A DNA stretch of 64,000 bases. Source: Oerskovia paurometabola. GTDB lineage: Bacteria > Actinomycetota > Actinomycetes > Actinomycetales > Cellulomonadaceae. The first letter of the stretch is position 1. Every line of letters begins with the position of its first letter. The translations under genes and the position numbers were made by a program. The notes beneath the pieces were generated by a model. That model was given only the letters and a program-made list of their open reading frames with translations, made no database searches and was not told where the DNA came from. The stretch is from positions 248,001-312,000 of the forward strand of contig NZ_JAFBBV010000001.1 of the NCBI RefSeq assembly GCF_016907365.1. Direction: 5' to 3'. This document shows, in pieces, positions 42,952-51,375 of the stretch.

Positions 42952-44259
42952 TCACGAGGTCGCCACCCGGCTCTCCGGCTCGTCCTCCACGACGGGCCAC
43001 GACGCGCGCACGACCCACGCTCCGCCGTCGGGCCCCGCGACGAGCGTGCCGCCGAGCGCCGTCACACGCTCGCGCATGCCCGCCAGGCCGTGGCCACGCC
43101 GTTCCTCCGGCGCCCCACGCCCGGGCGACCACGGGTTGCGGACCTCGATGCCGAGGTCGGTGGCGCGCACGACCCGGACCGCGACCGGCGCCCCCGGAGC
43201 GTGCCGCAGCGCGTTGGTGAGGGACTCCTGGGCGACCCGGTAGACCTCGCGGCCCACCTCGTCCGGCGCCCGTCCCACGTCCCCCACGAGGACCAGCGTG
43301 ACGTCCGCCCCCGCCTGGCGGGCGCGTTCGACGAGGGTCGTGAGGTCGTCGTGCTCGAGCGACCTCTCGCGCCCCGGCGCAGGGGCCGACCCGGGGTTGC
43401 GCAAGCGCCGCAGCAGGTCGTCCAGCTCGGCCATGGCATGGCGTCCCGTCTCCTCGATGGCTGCCAGCGAACGGCGAGCCGCCGCAGGGTCGGACTCCAG
43501 GGTCCGCGCCGCAGCCGCAGCCTGCAGCACGGTGATCGTCAGGGCGTGACCGACGCCGTCGTGCACGTCCTGCGCGAGGCGGTTGCGCGCGACCAGTCGT
43601 GCGGTCTGCGCCTCGAGCTCGGCGATCCGCTCGCTCTGGTCCGGGCCCAGCAGCACCGGCGCCGCCGACCGCAGCACCGCCCGCGCCCCGACCACGACGT
43701 AGGGCAGGGCGACGAGGACGAGGAGCGCGAGCAGGAGACGCAGGGGCGGGTGCGCCAGCCAGGCCGGCAGCCAACCAGGCTCGAGGAAGGGGCGCGTCCC
43801 GAACAGCGAGAGCAGAAGGTCGAGCACGAGCGGGACGACGACCAGCAGCGAGACGACCACGACCAGACCGAGCACGAGGTGGAGCGTGAACCACGCCGCG
43901 CCCCGCCACCGAGCGGTGGGGCTCGGCCGGTCCGACGGGGTCTGGACGTCGACGTCGAGCAGGGTGCGCGCCGCGAGCACCTCGACGGTCCGGACCGGGG
44001 CGAGGAAGGGTGGCGCCGCGGCGAGCGTCGTCGCCACGACGGCGAGCGCTGCCGTCGTAGGAGTCGCGGTCTGCGGGTCTGCGAACATCTGCACGAACCC
44101 CTCGATCAGCAGCCCGTACGCTCCGGCGACGAGCCCACCGACGACCAGGAACACTCCCGCCCTGACCGTGGCCCCCGACCTCAGGGGCGCGACGAGAGAG
44201 CGCAGCGACACACGTGGTCTCGATGCGCCACTCGCTGCCTCGGGGGACGAGCCGGACAT
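42952..44259 (-). CDS. sensor histidine kinase (HisKA_3 / NarL-partner type)
   Basis: 435-residue membrane kinase. About six hydrophobic segments in the first 200 residues without a large sensor loop, then the HisKA_3 phospho-acceptor region RLAQDVHDGVGHALT (His near residue 235) and an HATPase_c domain with ESLTNALRHAPG (N-box) and GHGLAGMRERV (G-box). Absence of an external domain suggests sensing in or near the membrane, as in DesK/LiaS-like kinases. First gene of the pair. Confidence 0.92.
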   Translation of the reverse strand: MSGSSPEAASGASRPRVSLRSLVAPLRSGATVRAGVFLVVGGLVAGAYGLLIEGFVQMFADPQTATPTTAALAVVATTLAAAPPFLAPVRTVEVLAARTLLDVDVQTPSDRPSPTARWRGAAWFTLHLVLGLVVVVSLLVVVPLVLDLLLSLFGTRPFLEPGWLPAWLAHPPLRLLLALLVLVALPYVVVGARAVLRSAAPVLLGPDQSERIAELEAQTARLVARNRLAQDVHDGVGHALTITVLQAAAAARTLESDPAAARRSLAAIEETGRHAMAELDDLLRRLRNPGSAPAPGRERSLEHDDLTTLVERARQAGADVTLVLVGDVGRAPDEVGREVYRVAQESLTNALRHAPGAPVAVRVVRATDLGIEVRNPWSPGRGAPEERRGHGLAGMRERVTALGGTLVAGPDGGAWVVRASWPVVEDEPESRVATS

Positions 44260-44334
44260 CTCGACATCATGTCAGCCGTGGGTCCGCGCCGCTCCTGGGG
44301 ACCAGGCCCGGCCGGCTGTGTCTGGTCGCGGCGA

Positions 44335-44410
44335 GACGGACCGCTCTCGGCACTCGATGACCCGGACCGCTTTCAGCACTCGATGACCCGGACCGCTTTC
44401 AGCACTCGAT
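44335..44410. repeat. 26-bp tandem repeat at the serine dehydratase stop codon
   Basis: Two exact 26-base units (each GACCCGGACCGCTTTCAGCA plus CTCGAT) preceded by a diverged copy. Each unit contains the last codons and stop of the adjacent sdaA gene (GTC ATC GAG TGC TGA on the minus strand), so the gene's 3' end has been duplicated in its 3' untranslated region. Confidence 0.85.
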
Positions 44411-45853
44411 GACGTTGACCGCGAGGCCGCCCGTCGACGTCTCCTTGTACTTGGTCGACATGTCGAGGCCCGTCTGTCGCATGGTCTCGATCACGGTGTC
44501 GAGCGAGACGACGTGCGCGCCGTCGCCCTGCAGGGCGAGCTTGGCGGCCGAGACCGCTGTGCACGCCGCGATCGCGTTGCGCTCGATGCACGGGACCTGG
44601 ACCAGACCGCCGACCGGGTCGCACGTGAGGCCGAGGTTGTGCTCCATCGCGATCTCCGCAGCGTTCTCGACCTGCGCCGGGGTGCCGCCGAGCACCGCGC
44701 AGATGGCTCCCGCCGCCATGGAGCAGGCCGAGCCGACCTCGCCCTGGCACCCGGCCTCCGCACCGGAGATCGAGGCGTTGCGCTTGTAGAGGGCGCCGAT
44801 CGCTCCAGCGGTGAGCAGGTAGGTGCGCATGGCCTGGCGCGTGGCCTTCTCGTCGGCCGCGAGGTCCGGGTGGATGCGCAGGAAGTGGCGTCCGACGGCC
44901 GGGATGATCCCGGCCGCGCCGTTGGTGGGCGCCGTGACGACGCGGCGCGCGTCGGCGTTCTCCTCGTTGACCGCCATGGCGTAGGCCTGGAGCCACTCGA
45001 TCGACAGGTCGGAGGCGCCGTCGGCCTCCGCGGCCTCGAGCTTCTCGCGCTGCGCCCGCGCCCGACGGCGGACCTTGAGCCTCCCCGGAAGCATGCCGTG
45101 GCGGTCGAGCCCCGCGTCCACGCACTCGCTCATGGTGCGCCAGATCCGGTCGAGCCCCGAGCCGACCTCCGCGGCGGGGCGCAGCGACACCTCGTTCTCC
45201 CACGCGGTCTCGGCGATGCTGCGCCCTTCGAGCGTGCAGGACGCGAGGAGCTCGGCGGCGTTGGCGAACGGGTGCGGGACGTCCGAGGGCTCGGTCGCGG
45301 GGTCGATCGGTGCGCCCGCGAGCTCGGCCGCGTGCTGGGCCTCCTCGTTCGCCGCGGCGGCCTCGAGCTCCTGCTCGGTGAGGACGAAGCCCCCACCGAC
45401 CGAGTAGTACACCTGCTCGGCGACCACGTCGCCGGCTGCGTCGAGGGCCGTGAAGCGCATCCCGTTGGGGTGGCCGGGCAACCGGGTGAGCGGTGCGAGG
45501 CGGACGTCCGCGGTCGCCATGGTCACGACCCTGCGGCCGAGCAGCCGGACCTCGTGCCCCTCGCCCAGGCGCTCCCAGCTCCCCGGGACGTCGTCGGGGT
45601 CGCACGTCTCCGGGTCGAGCCCGCGCAGGCCCGCGACGACCGCGTCCGGTGTCCCGTGGCCGATCCCCGTCGCGCCGAGCGAGCCGCACAGCACGACCTT
45701 GACCGCCGTGACCTGGTCGAGGGCCCCTTGCTCGTCGAGAGCGCGCGCGAAGGTGGTGCCTGCGCGCATGGGGCCGACGGTGTGCGAGCTCGAGGGTCCG
45801 ATGCCGACCGAGAAGAGGTCGAGGACGCTGACGTACGAGGACATGGTCCTCAT
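44399..45853 (-). CDS. sdaA: L-serine ammonia-lyase (iron-sulfur L-serine dehydratase)
   Basis: 484-residue fused alpha/beta enzyme that deaminates L-serine to pyruvate. It opens [20 protein letters not shown], the serine-binding beta domain. [4Fe-4S] cysteines are visible in [27 protein letters not shown] and the terminal IEC; the C-terminal Cys tail is typical and acts in the active site. ATG at 45853 has AGGA seven bases upstream; ATG 45844 is a possible alternative. Starts 35 bases after the tag gene's stop, so may have its own promoter within tag. Confidence 0.95.
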   Translation of the reverse strand: MRTMSSYVSVLDLFSVGIGPSSSHTVGPMRAGTTFARALDEQGALDQVTAVKVVLCGSLGATGIGHGTPDAVVAGLRGLDPETCDPDDVPGSWERLGEGHEVRLLGRRVVTMATADVRLAPLTRLPGHPNGMRFTALDAAGDVVAEQVYYSVGGGFVLTEQELEAAAANEEAQHAAELAGAPIDPATEPSDVPHPFANAAELLASCTLEGRSIAETAWENEVSLRPAAEVGSGLDRIWRTMSECVDAGLDRHGMLPGRLKVRRRARAQREKLEAAEADGASDLSIEWLQAYAMAVNEENADARRVVTAPTNGAAGIIPAVGRHFLRIHPDLAADEKATRQAMRTYLLTAGAIGALYKRNASISGAEAGCQGEVGSACSMAAGAICAVLGGTPAQVENAAEIAMEHNLGLTCDPVGGLVQVPCIERNAIAACTAVSAAKLALQGDGAHVVSLDTVIETMRQTGLDMSTKYKETSTGGLAVNVIEC

Positions 45854-45886
45854 GATCGCATCCTGTCTCAGAAGATGGAACCGTTC

Positions 45887-45896
45887 TGCTATAGCA
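45887..45896. promoter_or_regulatory. AT-rich palindrome upstream of sdaA
   Basis: TGCTATAGCA, extended to TTTGCTATAGCAGAA on the minus strand, lies 34 bases before the sdaA start in a locally AT-rich patch and overlaps the tag stop codon. A plausible operator/-10 region for sdaA; no regulator is assigned. Confidence 0.4.
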
Positions 45897-46569
45897 AAGA
45901 CTCGCCGGTCACGACCGGGCACGTTGCCAGGTGGTCGTCCACGAGCCCGCACGCCTGCATCGCCGCGTAGGCCGTCGTCGGGCCGATGAAGCGGAAGCCC
46001 TCCTTCTTGAGCGCCTTGGCCAGGGCGACCGACTCGGGGGTGCTGGCCGCGAGGTCCGCAAAGGTCGCGGGACGCGGACGGTCGACGGGAGTGCCGCCGT
46101 CGGGCGCGCGCGAACCCCCCGGGGCGAACGACCAGACGAGCTCGTCGAGGGTCCGACCCTGCTCGTGCAGCGCGAGCAGGGCGCGCGCGTTGGAGATCGT
46201 GGCCTCGATCTTCATCCGGTTGCGGATGATCGAGGCGTCCTGGAGCAGGCGCTCGACGTCCTCCTCGGAGAACTGTGCGACGACCTCCGGGTCGAAGCCC
46301 GCGAACGCCTCGCGGAACGCGGGGCGCTTGCGCAGCACGGTGATCCACGCGAGGCCCGACTGGAAGGCCTCGAGCGCCAGCCGCTCGAACAGCGCCTCGT
46401 CCCCGTGGACGGGGACCCCCCACTCGGTGTCGTGGTACTCCTCGTAGAGCGCGTCGCCGTCGCCGAAGCAGCGGGCGCCCGCGGGGGGAGAGACGGGCGA
46501 GTCGGCCGGTGCGGCGAGCGGTGCCGTGGGTTCGGGGACGTGCTGGCCGGTGGCCTCGGTCGTGGGCAT
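45889..46569 (-). CDS. tag: DNA-3-methyladenine glycosylase I
   Basis: 226-residue base-excision repair enzyme that removes 3-methyladenine. Family marks: ARCFGDGDALYEEYHDTEWGVP (near residue 37), the LAWITVLRKRPAFREAF helix and IIRNRMKIEATISNA. Zinc ligands appear as the N-terminal Cys, the His of EYHDTEWG, and H...C of DDHLATCP near the C-terminus. An extra 35-residue Pro/Thr/Ala N-terminus precedes the domain. Start ATG 46567-46569. Single gene or first of a pair with sdaA. Confidence 0.94.
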   Translation of the reverse strand: MPTTEATGQHVPEPTAPLAAPADSPVSPPAGARCFGDGDALYEEYHDTEWGVPVHGDEALFERLALEAFQSGLAWITVLRKRPAFREAFAGFDPEVVAQFSEEDVERLLQDASIIRNRMKIEATISNARALLALHEQGRTLDELVWSFAPGGSRAPDGGTPVDRPRPATFADLAASTPESVALAKALKKEGFRFIGPTTAYAAMQACGLVDDHLATCPVVTGESLL

Positions 46570-46679
46570 GGCGCCCACTCTTCCGCACGGCACCCACGCG
46601 TGGTGTGCGGCGCGGTCGCCCTGTGGGGACCGCGCGCGTCCAGGCGTCTGTGGACGGCCTGATCCACAGGCCCTGTGGA

Positions 46680-47003
46680 TCAGGCGTCGGTGACCGCCGG
46701 GAGCTGCTGCTCGGCGATCGCGCGCAACGCCTGGAGGTGCGCGGCGAGAGCGGCCCGCCCGGCAGGCGTGAGGGCGGCCCACGTCCGCGGGCGGCGGCCC
46801 ACGCGGTCCTTGGTGATCGCGACGTAGCCCGCGTCCTCGAGCACCGTGAGCTGCTTGGAGAGCGCCGAGTCGGACACCTCGATCGCGTCGCGCAACGACC
46901 TGAAGTCGGCCTTCTCGACCCCGGCGAGCGCCGCGACGACCGAGAGCCGGACGGGGGAGTGGATGACGTCGTCGAGCCGGTGGCGGGGGTGCGTCTCGGT
47001 CAT
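46680..47003 (-). CDS. winged-helix transcriptional regulator (MarR/ArsR-like)
   Basis: 107-residue compact wHTH protein. Recognition helix region VSDSALSKQLTVLEDAGYV, wing AITKDRVGRRPRTWAAL, then helix LTPAGRAALAAHLQAL for dimerisation. No metal or thiol sensor cluster is visible. Its ATG overlaps the stop of the upstream membrane gene (ATGA at 47000-47003), so the two are co-translated, and an inverted repeat before that gene is the likely autoregulatory site. Confidence 0.9.
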   Translation of the reverse strand: MTETHPRHRLDDVIHSPVRLSVVAALAGVEKADFRSLRDAIEVSDSALSKQLTVLEDAGYVAITKDRVGRRPRTWAALTPAGRAALAAHLQALRAIAEQQLPAVTDA

Positions 47004-47452
47004 GCCTCCAGCTCCTCGCGGCGGGGCCACAGGGCGGCGACGAGCATCGGGAGGGCGGTGGCCAGTGCGGCGGGGAGCCAGTAGCCCAGGTTGCCGGCCT
47101 GCCCCGGCAGGCCGAGGGTGAGCGCCGCGCCGTAGAGGACGGCCCAGAGGAGGACGGCGAGCAGGTAGCGACCGTTCAGGCTGCGGGCCCGGATGCCCTG
47201 GCGGGCGGCCCAGATCGCGACCGTGCCGGCGAAGAGGGGGCCGATCAGGGAGCCGACGACGATGCCGGGAACGCCCCCGAGGCCGACGAGCAGCACCACG
47301 GCGATGGTCATGGCGGCCCAGGCGAGGAGCAGGCTCTGGAGCCAGCGGTGCCCGATGCCCGCTGTAGCCGCGGCGCTCCGGTTCGCGAGGTCGAGCGCGG
47401 CGGCGGCGTCCTGCGGAGTCGGGGCGGTGGGGGAGAGTGCGTCGTTGCTCAT
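47000..47452 (-). CDS. four-helix membrane protein partnered with a wHTH regulator
   Basis: 150 residues. N-terminal soluble helix rich in Ala (PQDAAAALDLANRSAAATAG), then four hydrophobic segments from about residue 40 with short RQGIRARSLNGRY loop. This gene pair (small membrane protein plus small wHTH regulator in overlap) is common in actinobacteria. Start MSNDALS at 47452; an earlier start 18 codons up would fall in the operator. Function unknown. Confidence 0.75.
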   Translation of the reverse strand: MSNDALSPTAPTPQDAAAALDLANRSAAATAGIGHRWLQSLLLAWAAMTIAVVLLVGLGGVPGIVVGSLIGPLFAGTVAIWAARQGIRARSLNGRYLLAVLLWAVLYGAALTLGLPGQAGNLGYWLPAALATALPMLVAALWPRREELEA

Positions 47453-47470
47453 CTGTCCATCGAAGCATCT

Positions 47471-47493
47471 ACTTTCCTGCTTGGCAAGTAAGT
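47471..47493. promoter_or_regulatory. operator-like inverted repeat of the wHTH operon
   Basis: ACTTTCCTGC-TTG-GCAAGTAAGT: ten-base half-sites matching at 8 of 10, 18 bases upstream of the membrane-gene start. Likely bound by the wHTH protein. Confidence 0.55.
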
Positions 47494-47646
47494 GCCAGGC
47501 GGACATCCTTGCGGGGCCGAGTCCCGGACGCAGAGCGAGGGCGGCGGGAGCCGCGTCCAGGTCGTGGACGCGGCCCCGCCACCCTCGAGAAGCGCGGCGT
47601 CACCGTCGACTGTGAGGCGCCGCGCGGGATCGCGCAGGTCAGCCGG

Positions 47647-49479
47647 TCAGATGGTGAGCCGGCGGCGCAACCCCAGTCCGATCCCGACGACACCGGCGAG
47701 CAGGCTCCCGCCCGCGATCGCCGACATGCCGAGCGAGAGCTTTCCGGCCGGGCTGTTCTCGACGTCCGACTTCATCTTGGTCGTGCCGTCCGAGATCTCG
47801 ACCGTGCCGTCGGCGAGCGTGCCCGCACCGTCGGCCAGCGTCGAGCTGCCCTTCGCGAGCTCGCCCGCGCCGTCCGCGAGCGTCGTGGTGCCCGCGTGCA
47901 GGGTGCCCGCCCCCTCGGCGAGCGCGGTGTTGCCCGCCGCGAGCGTCGTCGCGCCGCTCGACAGGGCGTTGATGCCCGTGTGGAGGCTGAGCGACCCGTT
48001 CTCGAGCTTCGTGGTGCCCGCGAACAGGTCGCGCGCGCCCGTGGCGAGCTTCGCGTTGCCCGCGGCGAGGTCCTTGGCACCCGACTGCAGCTTGCCTGCG
48101 CCGGCGTCGAGCGCGGTCGCGCCCTCCGCGAGCCGGGTGGTGCCCTCCGCGAGCGCGAGCGCTCCACCGTTGGCCTTCGCCGCCCCTGCGGACAGCTGGG
48201 TCGCGCCGGTCGCGGCGCTCCGCGTCCCGGTGCTGAGCTCGCCGAGCTTCGTCTGGAGCTGGGCGGCCCCGGCCTGGACCTTCCCGATCTCGCCGTCGAG
48301 CGTCGTGACTCCGGCCGAGAGGGAGTCGACTCCCGCACCCAGCTTGCCGATCCCACCCTTGAGGGCTTGAGCGCCCGCGAGGAGCTGGGGCTTGTCCTCT
48401 GTCCCGGTCCCCAGGGCGAACTGGAGTCCGGCGGCGCCCGTCTCGAGCCTGGTCGCCCCCGTTGCCAGCGCGTCGAACGCTCCGGCCAGTCCCAGTACGC
48501 CGGGTTGCTCCGGCGTGCCGCCCTTGAGGGACGTGAGCTCGGTGGCCAGGTCCTGGAACGCCTTCTTGGCCACCGGGTCCGTCGTCGCGTCCGCGGAGGC
48601 CTGTGCCGACGCGGCGAGAGCGCCCAGCGTGGCGGCGGCCGTGCCCGCCTGCGCCTTGGAGGCTGTGGCCCCGTCGCGAAGTGTCGCGGCGTTGGCCGCC
48701 AGGGAACCTGCGCCGGCCCCCGCGTTCGACAGTCCCGTCGTGATGCGGTCTGCACCGACGTCGAGCTGGGCGACGCCGCCACGCAGACCCGTGACGGCGT
48801 CGCCGAGCTTCTGCTTGGCCCCCGCCCTGAGCTCACCCGACCCGGCGACCAGACCGCCCGACGCGGAGTGGATGGCCTCGGCGCCGGCGGCGGCCCGTGA
48901 TGCGCCGTCGGCGAGGGAAGCTGCCCCGTTCTTGAGCTCGGCGGAGCCCGCCGCGAGCTGTGCGGAGCCTTCCGCCGCCGCGGCGGCCCCGGGCGCGAGC
49001 TCTGCGGTGCCGGCCCGCAGGTCGCTCGCGCCTGCGGCCAGCTTGTTCGCACCGGCCGAGGCGTCCGCGGCCCCCGGCGCGAGCTTGGCCGCTCCGGCGT
49101 TGAGCTCGTCGGCCCCGGCCGCGAGCTGTGCGGCACCGTCGAGCGCGGTCACGCTGCCGTCCGCGAGCTGGGTCGCCCCGCTGGAGGCCTGGGTGGCCCC
49201 GGTCGAGAGCTTCTTGGCCCCGTCCTCGAGGTCCTTCGAGCCGTCGGCGAGCTTGCCTGCGCCCTCCTCGGCGCGTTCGGCGCCGTCGGCGAGCTCGGCC
49301 GCGCCCGCTTCGAGGCGGGTGGCTCCGTCGTCGAGGCGCGTGGCGCCGTCGGCCACCTTGCCGTTGAAGATCAGCAGGTAGGCGACGAGCGCGACGACGG
49401 CGAGCGCCAGCACGACAAGGGCGCCGATGGTCAGGGCTGAGTGCGCGCGCGAAGGGCGCGGGAAGGCGTGGTTCGTCAT
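47647..49479 (-). CDS. YhgE-like heptad-repeat membrane protein
   Basis: 610 residues. One N-terminal membrane helix (about 16-36), roughly 520 residues of a seven-residue repeat (pattern L-x-x-G-A-x-x; e.g. ATRLDDGATRLEAGAAELAD), and a C-terminal membrane helix (about 583-604) ending RRRLTI. The repeats should form a long exported rod or coiled stalk between two anchors, as in YhgE/Pip phage-infection-type proteins, but the usual multi-helix C-terminal part is reduced to one helix. Start ATG 49477-49479. Expression may be set by the paired palindromes upstream. Confidence 0.75.
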   Translation of the reverse strand: MTNHAFPRPSRAHSALTIGALVVLALAVVALVAYLLIFNGKVADGATRLDDGATRLEAGAAELADGAERAEEGAGKLADGSKDLEDGAKKLSTGATQASSGATQLADGSVTALDGAAQLAAGADELNAGAAKLAPGAADASAGANKLAAGASDLRAGTAELAPGAAAAAEGSAQLAAGSAELKNGAASLADGASRAAAGAEAIHSASGGLVAGSGELRAGAKQKLGDAVTGLRGGVAQLDVGADRITTGLSNAGAGAGSLAANAATLRDGATASKAQAGTAAATLGALAASAQASADATTDPVAKKAFQDLATELTSLKGGTPEQPGVLGLAGAFDALATGATRLETGAAGLQFALGTGTEDKPQLLAGAQALKGGIGKLGAGVDSLSAGVTTLDGEIGKVQAGAAQLQTKLGELSTGTRSAATGATQLSAGAAKANGGALALAEGTTRLAEGATALDAGAGKLQSGAKDLAAGNAKLATGARDLFAGTTKLENGSLSLHTGINALSSGATTLAAGNTALAEGAGTLHAGTTTLADGAGELAKGSSTLADGAGTLADGTVEISDGTTKMKSDVENSPAGKLSLGMSAIAGGSLLAGVVGIGLGLRRRLTI

Positions 49480-49552
49480 GTGCGAGGGTCCTCTCGTGGC
49501 CGGCGTCGTTGCCGGTCTGACTCCGGAGTGCCCATCACCTTGATGCAACTCC

Positions 49553-49622
49553 GAGTATCAGATAAATCACCGTCGACGCTAGCAACGGCCACAAGAGGAA
49601 AGAAAGCAAGTATCTGATACTT
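49553..49622. promoter_or_regulatory. paired palindromic operators upstream of the heptad protein
   Basis: Site 1 is the perfect palindrome AAGTATC-T-GATACTT (49608-49622); site 2 is a weaker copy GAGTATC-A-GATAAAT (49553-49567), 55 bases away. The region is markedly AT-rich. Site 2 overlaps a possible minus-strand -10 (-35 TTGCTA, 17 bases, TCTGAT). A TetR-type dimer pair is a fair guess; no regulator gene is adjacent. Confidence 0.6.
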
Positions 49623-49640
49623 CGAAAATCACAAGTTGGT

Positions 49641-49673
49641 AAAGGCCCGCCGCGGACGTCGCGACGGGCCTTT
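49641..49673 (-). terminator. terminator of the YeiH-type exporter operon
   Basis: Stem of 12 pairs with one mismatch (49641-49653 with 49661-49673), A-rich on one side and TTT on the other, about 60 bases after the exporter stop. Confidence 0.65.
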
Positions 49674-49681
49674 CGCCAGCG

Positions 49682-49708
49682 GCAGCAGCCGCAGCAGCCG
49701 CAGCAGCG
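49682..49708. repeat. 9-bp GCAGCAGCC repeat
   Basis: Three consecutive near-identical 9-base units between the terminator and the exporter stop codon; a simple-sequence tract with slippage potential. Confidence 0.6.
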
Positions 49709-49734
49709 GCACGAGCGGCAGAGCGCGCCTCGGC

Positions 49735-50952
49735 TCAGACCTCCAGGTTCGCGAACAGGACGCTCGCGAGCGCGAGCCCCACGACGAGGTTGAACACCGC
49801 GGCCGACCCGAACACCACGACCGGCTTCCACCCGGCCTCCCGGACCGCCGTCACGTTGAACTCCAGCCCGATCGACACGAACGCGACGATGAAGAACACC
49901 GTGCTCAGAGACTTGAGGATCGCGATGTCCGGTGCGGCGGCATCCGCCCCGACGGAGCTGACGTAGATCGTCGCCACGACCGAGGCGAGCAGGAACCCGA
50001 GCACGAACTTCGGGAAGCGCGTCCACAGCTCGCTCCACCGGGGAGCGGCGGCCCCCGCGACCCGGTCGACCCGGAACGCGAAGTATGCCGTGAGGGCGAT
50101 CGCGACGACCCCGATCAGGGCGTTCTGGGTGGTCTTGACGATCGCGGCGACCTGCAGGGCCTCGTCCCCGGCCAGCGCTCCCGCGGCCGTCACGGCGGCC
50201 GTGGTGTCGATGTTCCCGCCGATCCACGCCCCGGCGACGGCGGGCGACAGGCCCAGCGCCTCGGACAGGGCAGGCAGGATGAAGATCGAGGGCAGGGCGA
50301 AGAGGATGACGAGGCTCGCCGCGTACGCGAGCTGCTCCTTCTTCGCCTGGACCGCCCCGGCGGCGCTGATCGCGGCGCTGACCCCGCAGATCGACACCGC
50401 GCTCGCGAGCAGCGCCCGGAGCTTGTCGTCGATGCCGAGGCGCCCGCCGAGCCACCAGGTGAACCCGAAGACGAGCGTGATGAGCAGCACGGCCTGCGCG
50501 ATCGCCGGTCCGGCGGCCGAGACGACGAGCGACAGGTTGACCGTGGCCCCGAGCAGCACGAGCCCGGTCTTGATGAAGAACTCGGTCCGGAACGCCGCTG
50601 CCAGCCGGGAGCGCAGGCCCGTTGCCGACAGCACGGCGTTGCCGAGCAGCCCGAGCGCGATCGCGTACACCGGGTACTCCACGGACTTCGCGATGCCGCC
50701 GAGCGGTGTGTCGGCCAGCCACTCCGGGACGCTCTGCTCGAGGAAGCGGGCGGACCAGGCGAGGCCCAGGAGGACGACGAAGCCCGCCACCAGGTAGAGG
50801 GCGCCCGGTGAGCGCCCGTCCTGGACGACCGAGTCCTCGAGCGTCGCCCGGGGCGCCTCGCCGACGGGCGCCTCGGGGGAGCGGTCGCCATCCACGGCCG
50901 CCTCGCGGCGGGGTGTCGTGCTGGTGCCCGTGTCAGGGGTCGTGGCGCTCAT
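49735..50952 (-). CDS. YeiH/PSE-family putative anion (sulfate-type) exporter
   Basis: 405-residue membrane protein with about ten helices after a 45-residue polar N-terminus. Family marks: FFIKTGLVLLGATVNLS, ISICGVSAAISAAGAV and AGAWIGGNIDTTAAVTAAGAL. The family is annotated putative sulfate exporter, though sulfonate or other anions are possible. Its ATG overlaps the stop of the upstream 72-codon gene by one base (TGATG), so that small protein is a likely subunit or accessory factor. Terminated by the hairpin at 49641. Confidence 0.88.
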   Translation of the reverse strand: MSATTPDTGTSTTPRREAAVDGDRSPEAPVGEAPRATLEDSVVQDGRSPGALYLVAGFVVLLGLAWSARFLEQSVPEWLADTPLGGIAKSVEYPVYAIALGLLGNAVLSATGLRSRLAAAFRTEFFIKTGLVLLGATVNLSLVVSAAGPAIAQAVLLITLVFGFTWWLGGRLGIDDKLRALLASAVSICGVSAAISAAGAVQAKKEQLAYAASLVILFALPSIFILPALSEALGLSPAVAGAWIGGNIDTTAAVTAAGALAGDEALQVAAIVKTTQNALIGVVAIALTAYFAFRVDRVAGAAAPRWSELWTRFPKFVLGFLLASVVATIYVSSVGADAAAPDIAILKSLSTVFFIVAFVSIGLEFNVTAVREAGWKPVVVFGSAAVFNLVVGLALASVLFANLEV

Positions 50953-51170
50953 CAGGGCACCAGCCCTTCGGGGATCAGGCCCAGCAGGCCGACGGCGACG
51001 ATCGCGAGGCCTACGACGGTCGCCAGCCAGTCCTCGGAGACGTGGACGCGTCGGACGGCGTCCACGGTCACGGGCCGGGGGGCGGGAGCCGTGGCGGGCT
51101 CGACGGGCGGTGAGGCGGTCGGGGCGTGTTCCGCCCTGGCGGGCGGGACGGGGTTCTCGCGTGCGGGCAT
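50952..51170 (-). CDS. 72-residue single-helix membrane protein coupled to the YeiH exporter
   Basis: A Pro/Ala/Thr-rich N-terminal tail (residues 1-38), then DAVRRVHVSEDWLATVVGLA leading into one membrane helix (about 51-67) and the end IPEGLVP. The segment SEDWLATVVGL resembles the start of YeiH-type exporters, suggesting it contributes a missing first helix to the transporter. AAGGA ribosome-binding site precedes the ATG. Overlaps the exporter start by one base. Confidence 0.75.
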   Translation of the reverse strand: MPARENPVPPARAEHAPTASPPVEPATAPAPRPVTVDAVRRVHVSEDWLATVVGLAIVAVGLLGLIPEGLVP

Positions 51171-51375
51171 GGCAGGTCCTTCGGGTTCCGGCGTCGGGGG
51201 TGGGTGCGGCGAGGGCGACGACCGGCGCAGGGCTGCACGGCGTCGTCGCCCTACGGACACACCTGCGACGTACGGAAGATCTGCATGGCCGACAGGGTGG
51301 CGGTCACCGCCGACCGGGGCAAGAGGGTGTCCACCCTCCGGGAGAACGTGACGCCGTGTGAACGGGACGGACACG

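Noticed and set aside
49682..49708. CRISPR-like short repeat
   Set aside because: Three direct 9-base units without spacers; simple-sequence slippage instead.
51324..51337. palindrome AGGGTG-TC-CACCCT upstream of the small exporter partner gene
   Set aside because: A perfect 14-base dyad, but not placed at a recognisable promoter and of a composition expected by chance in this GC range.
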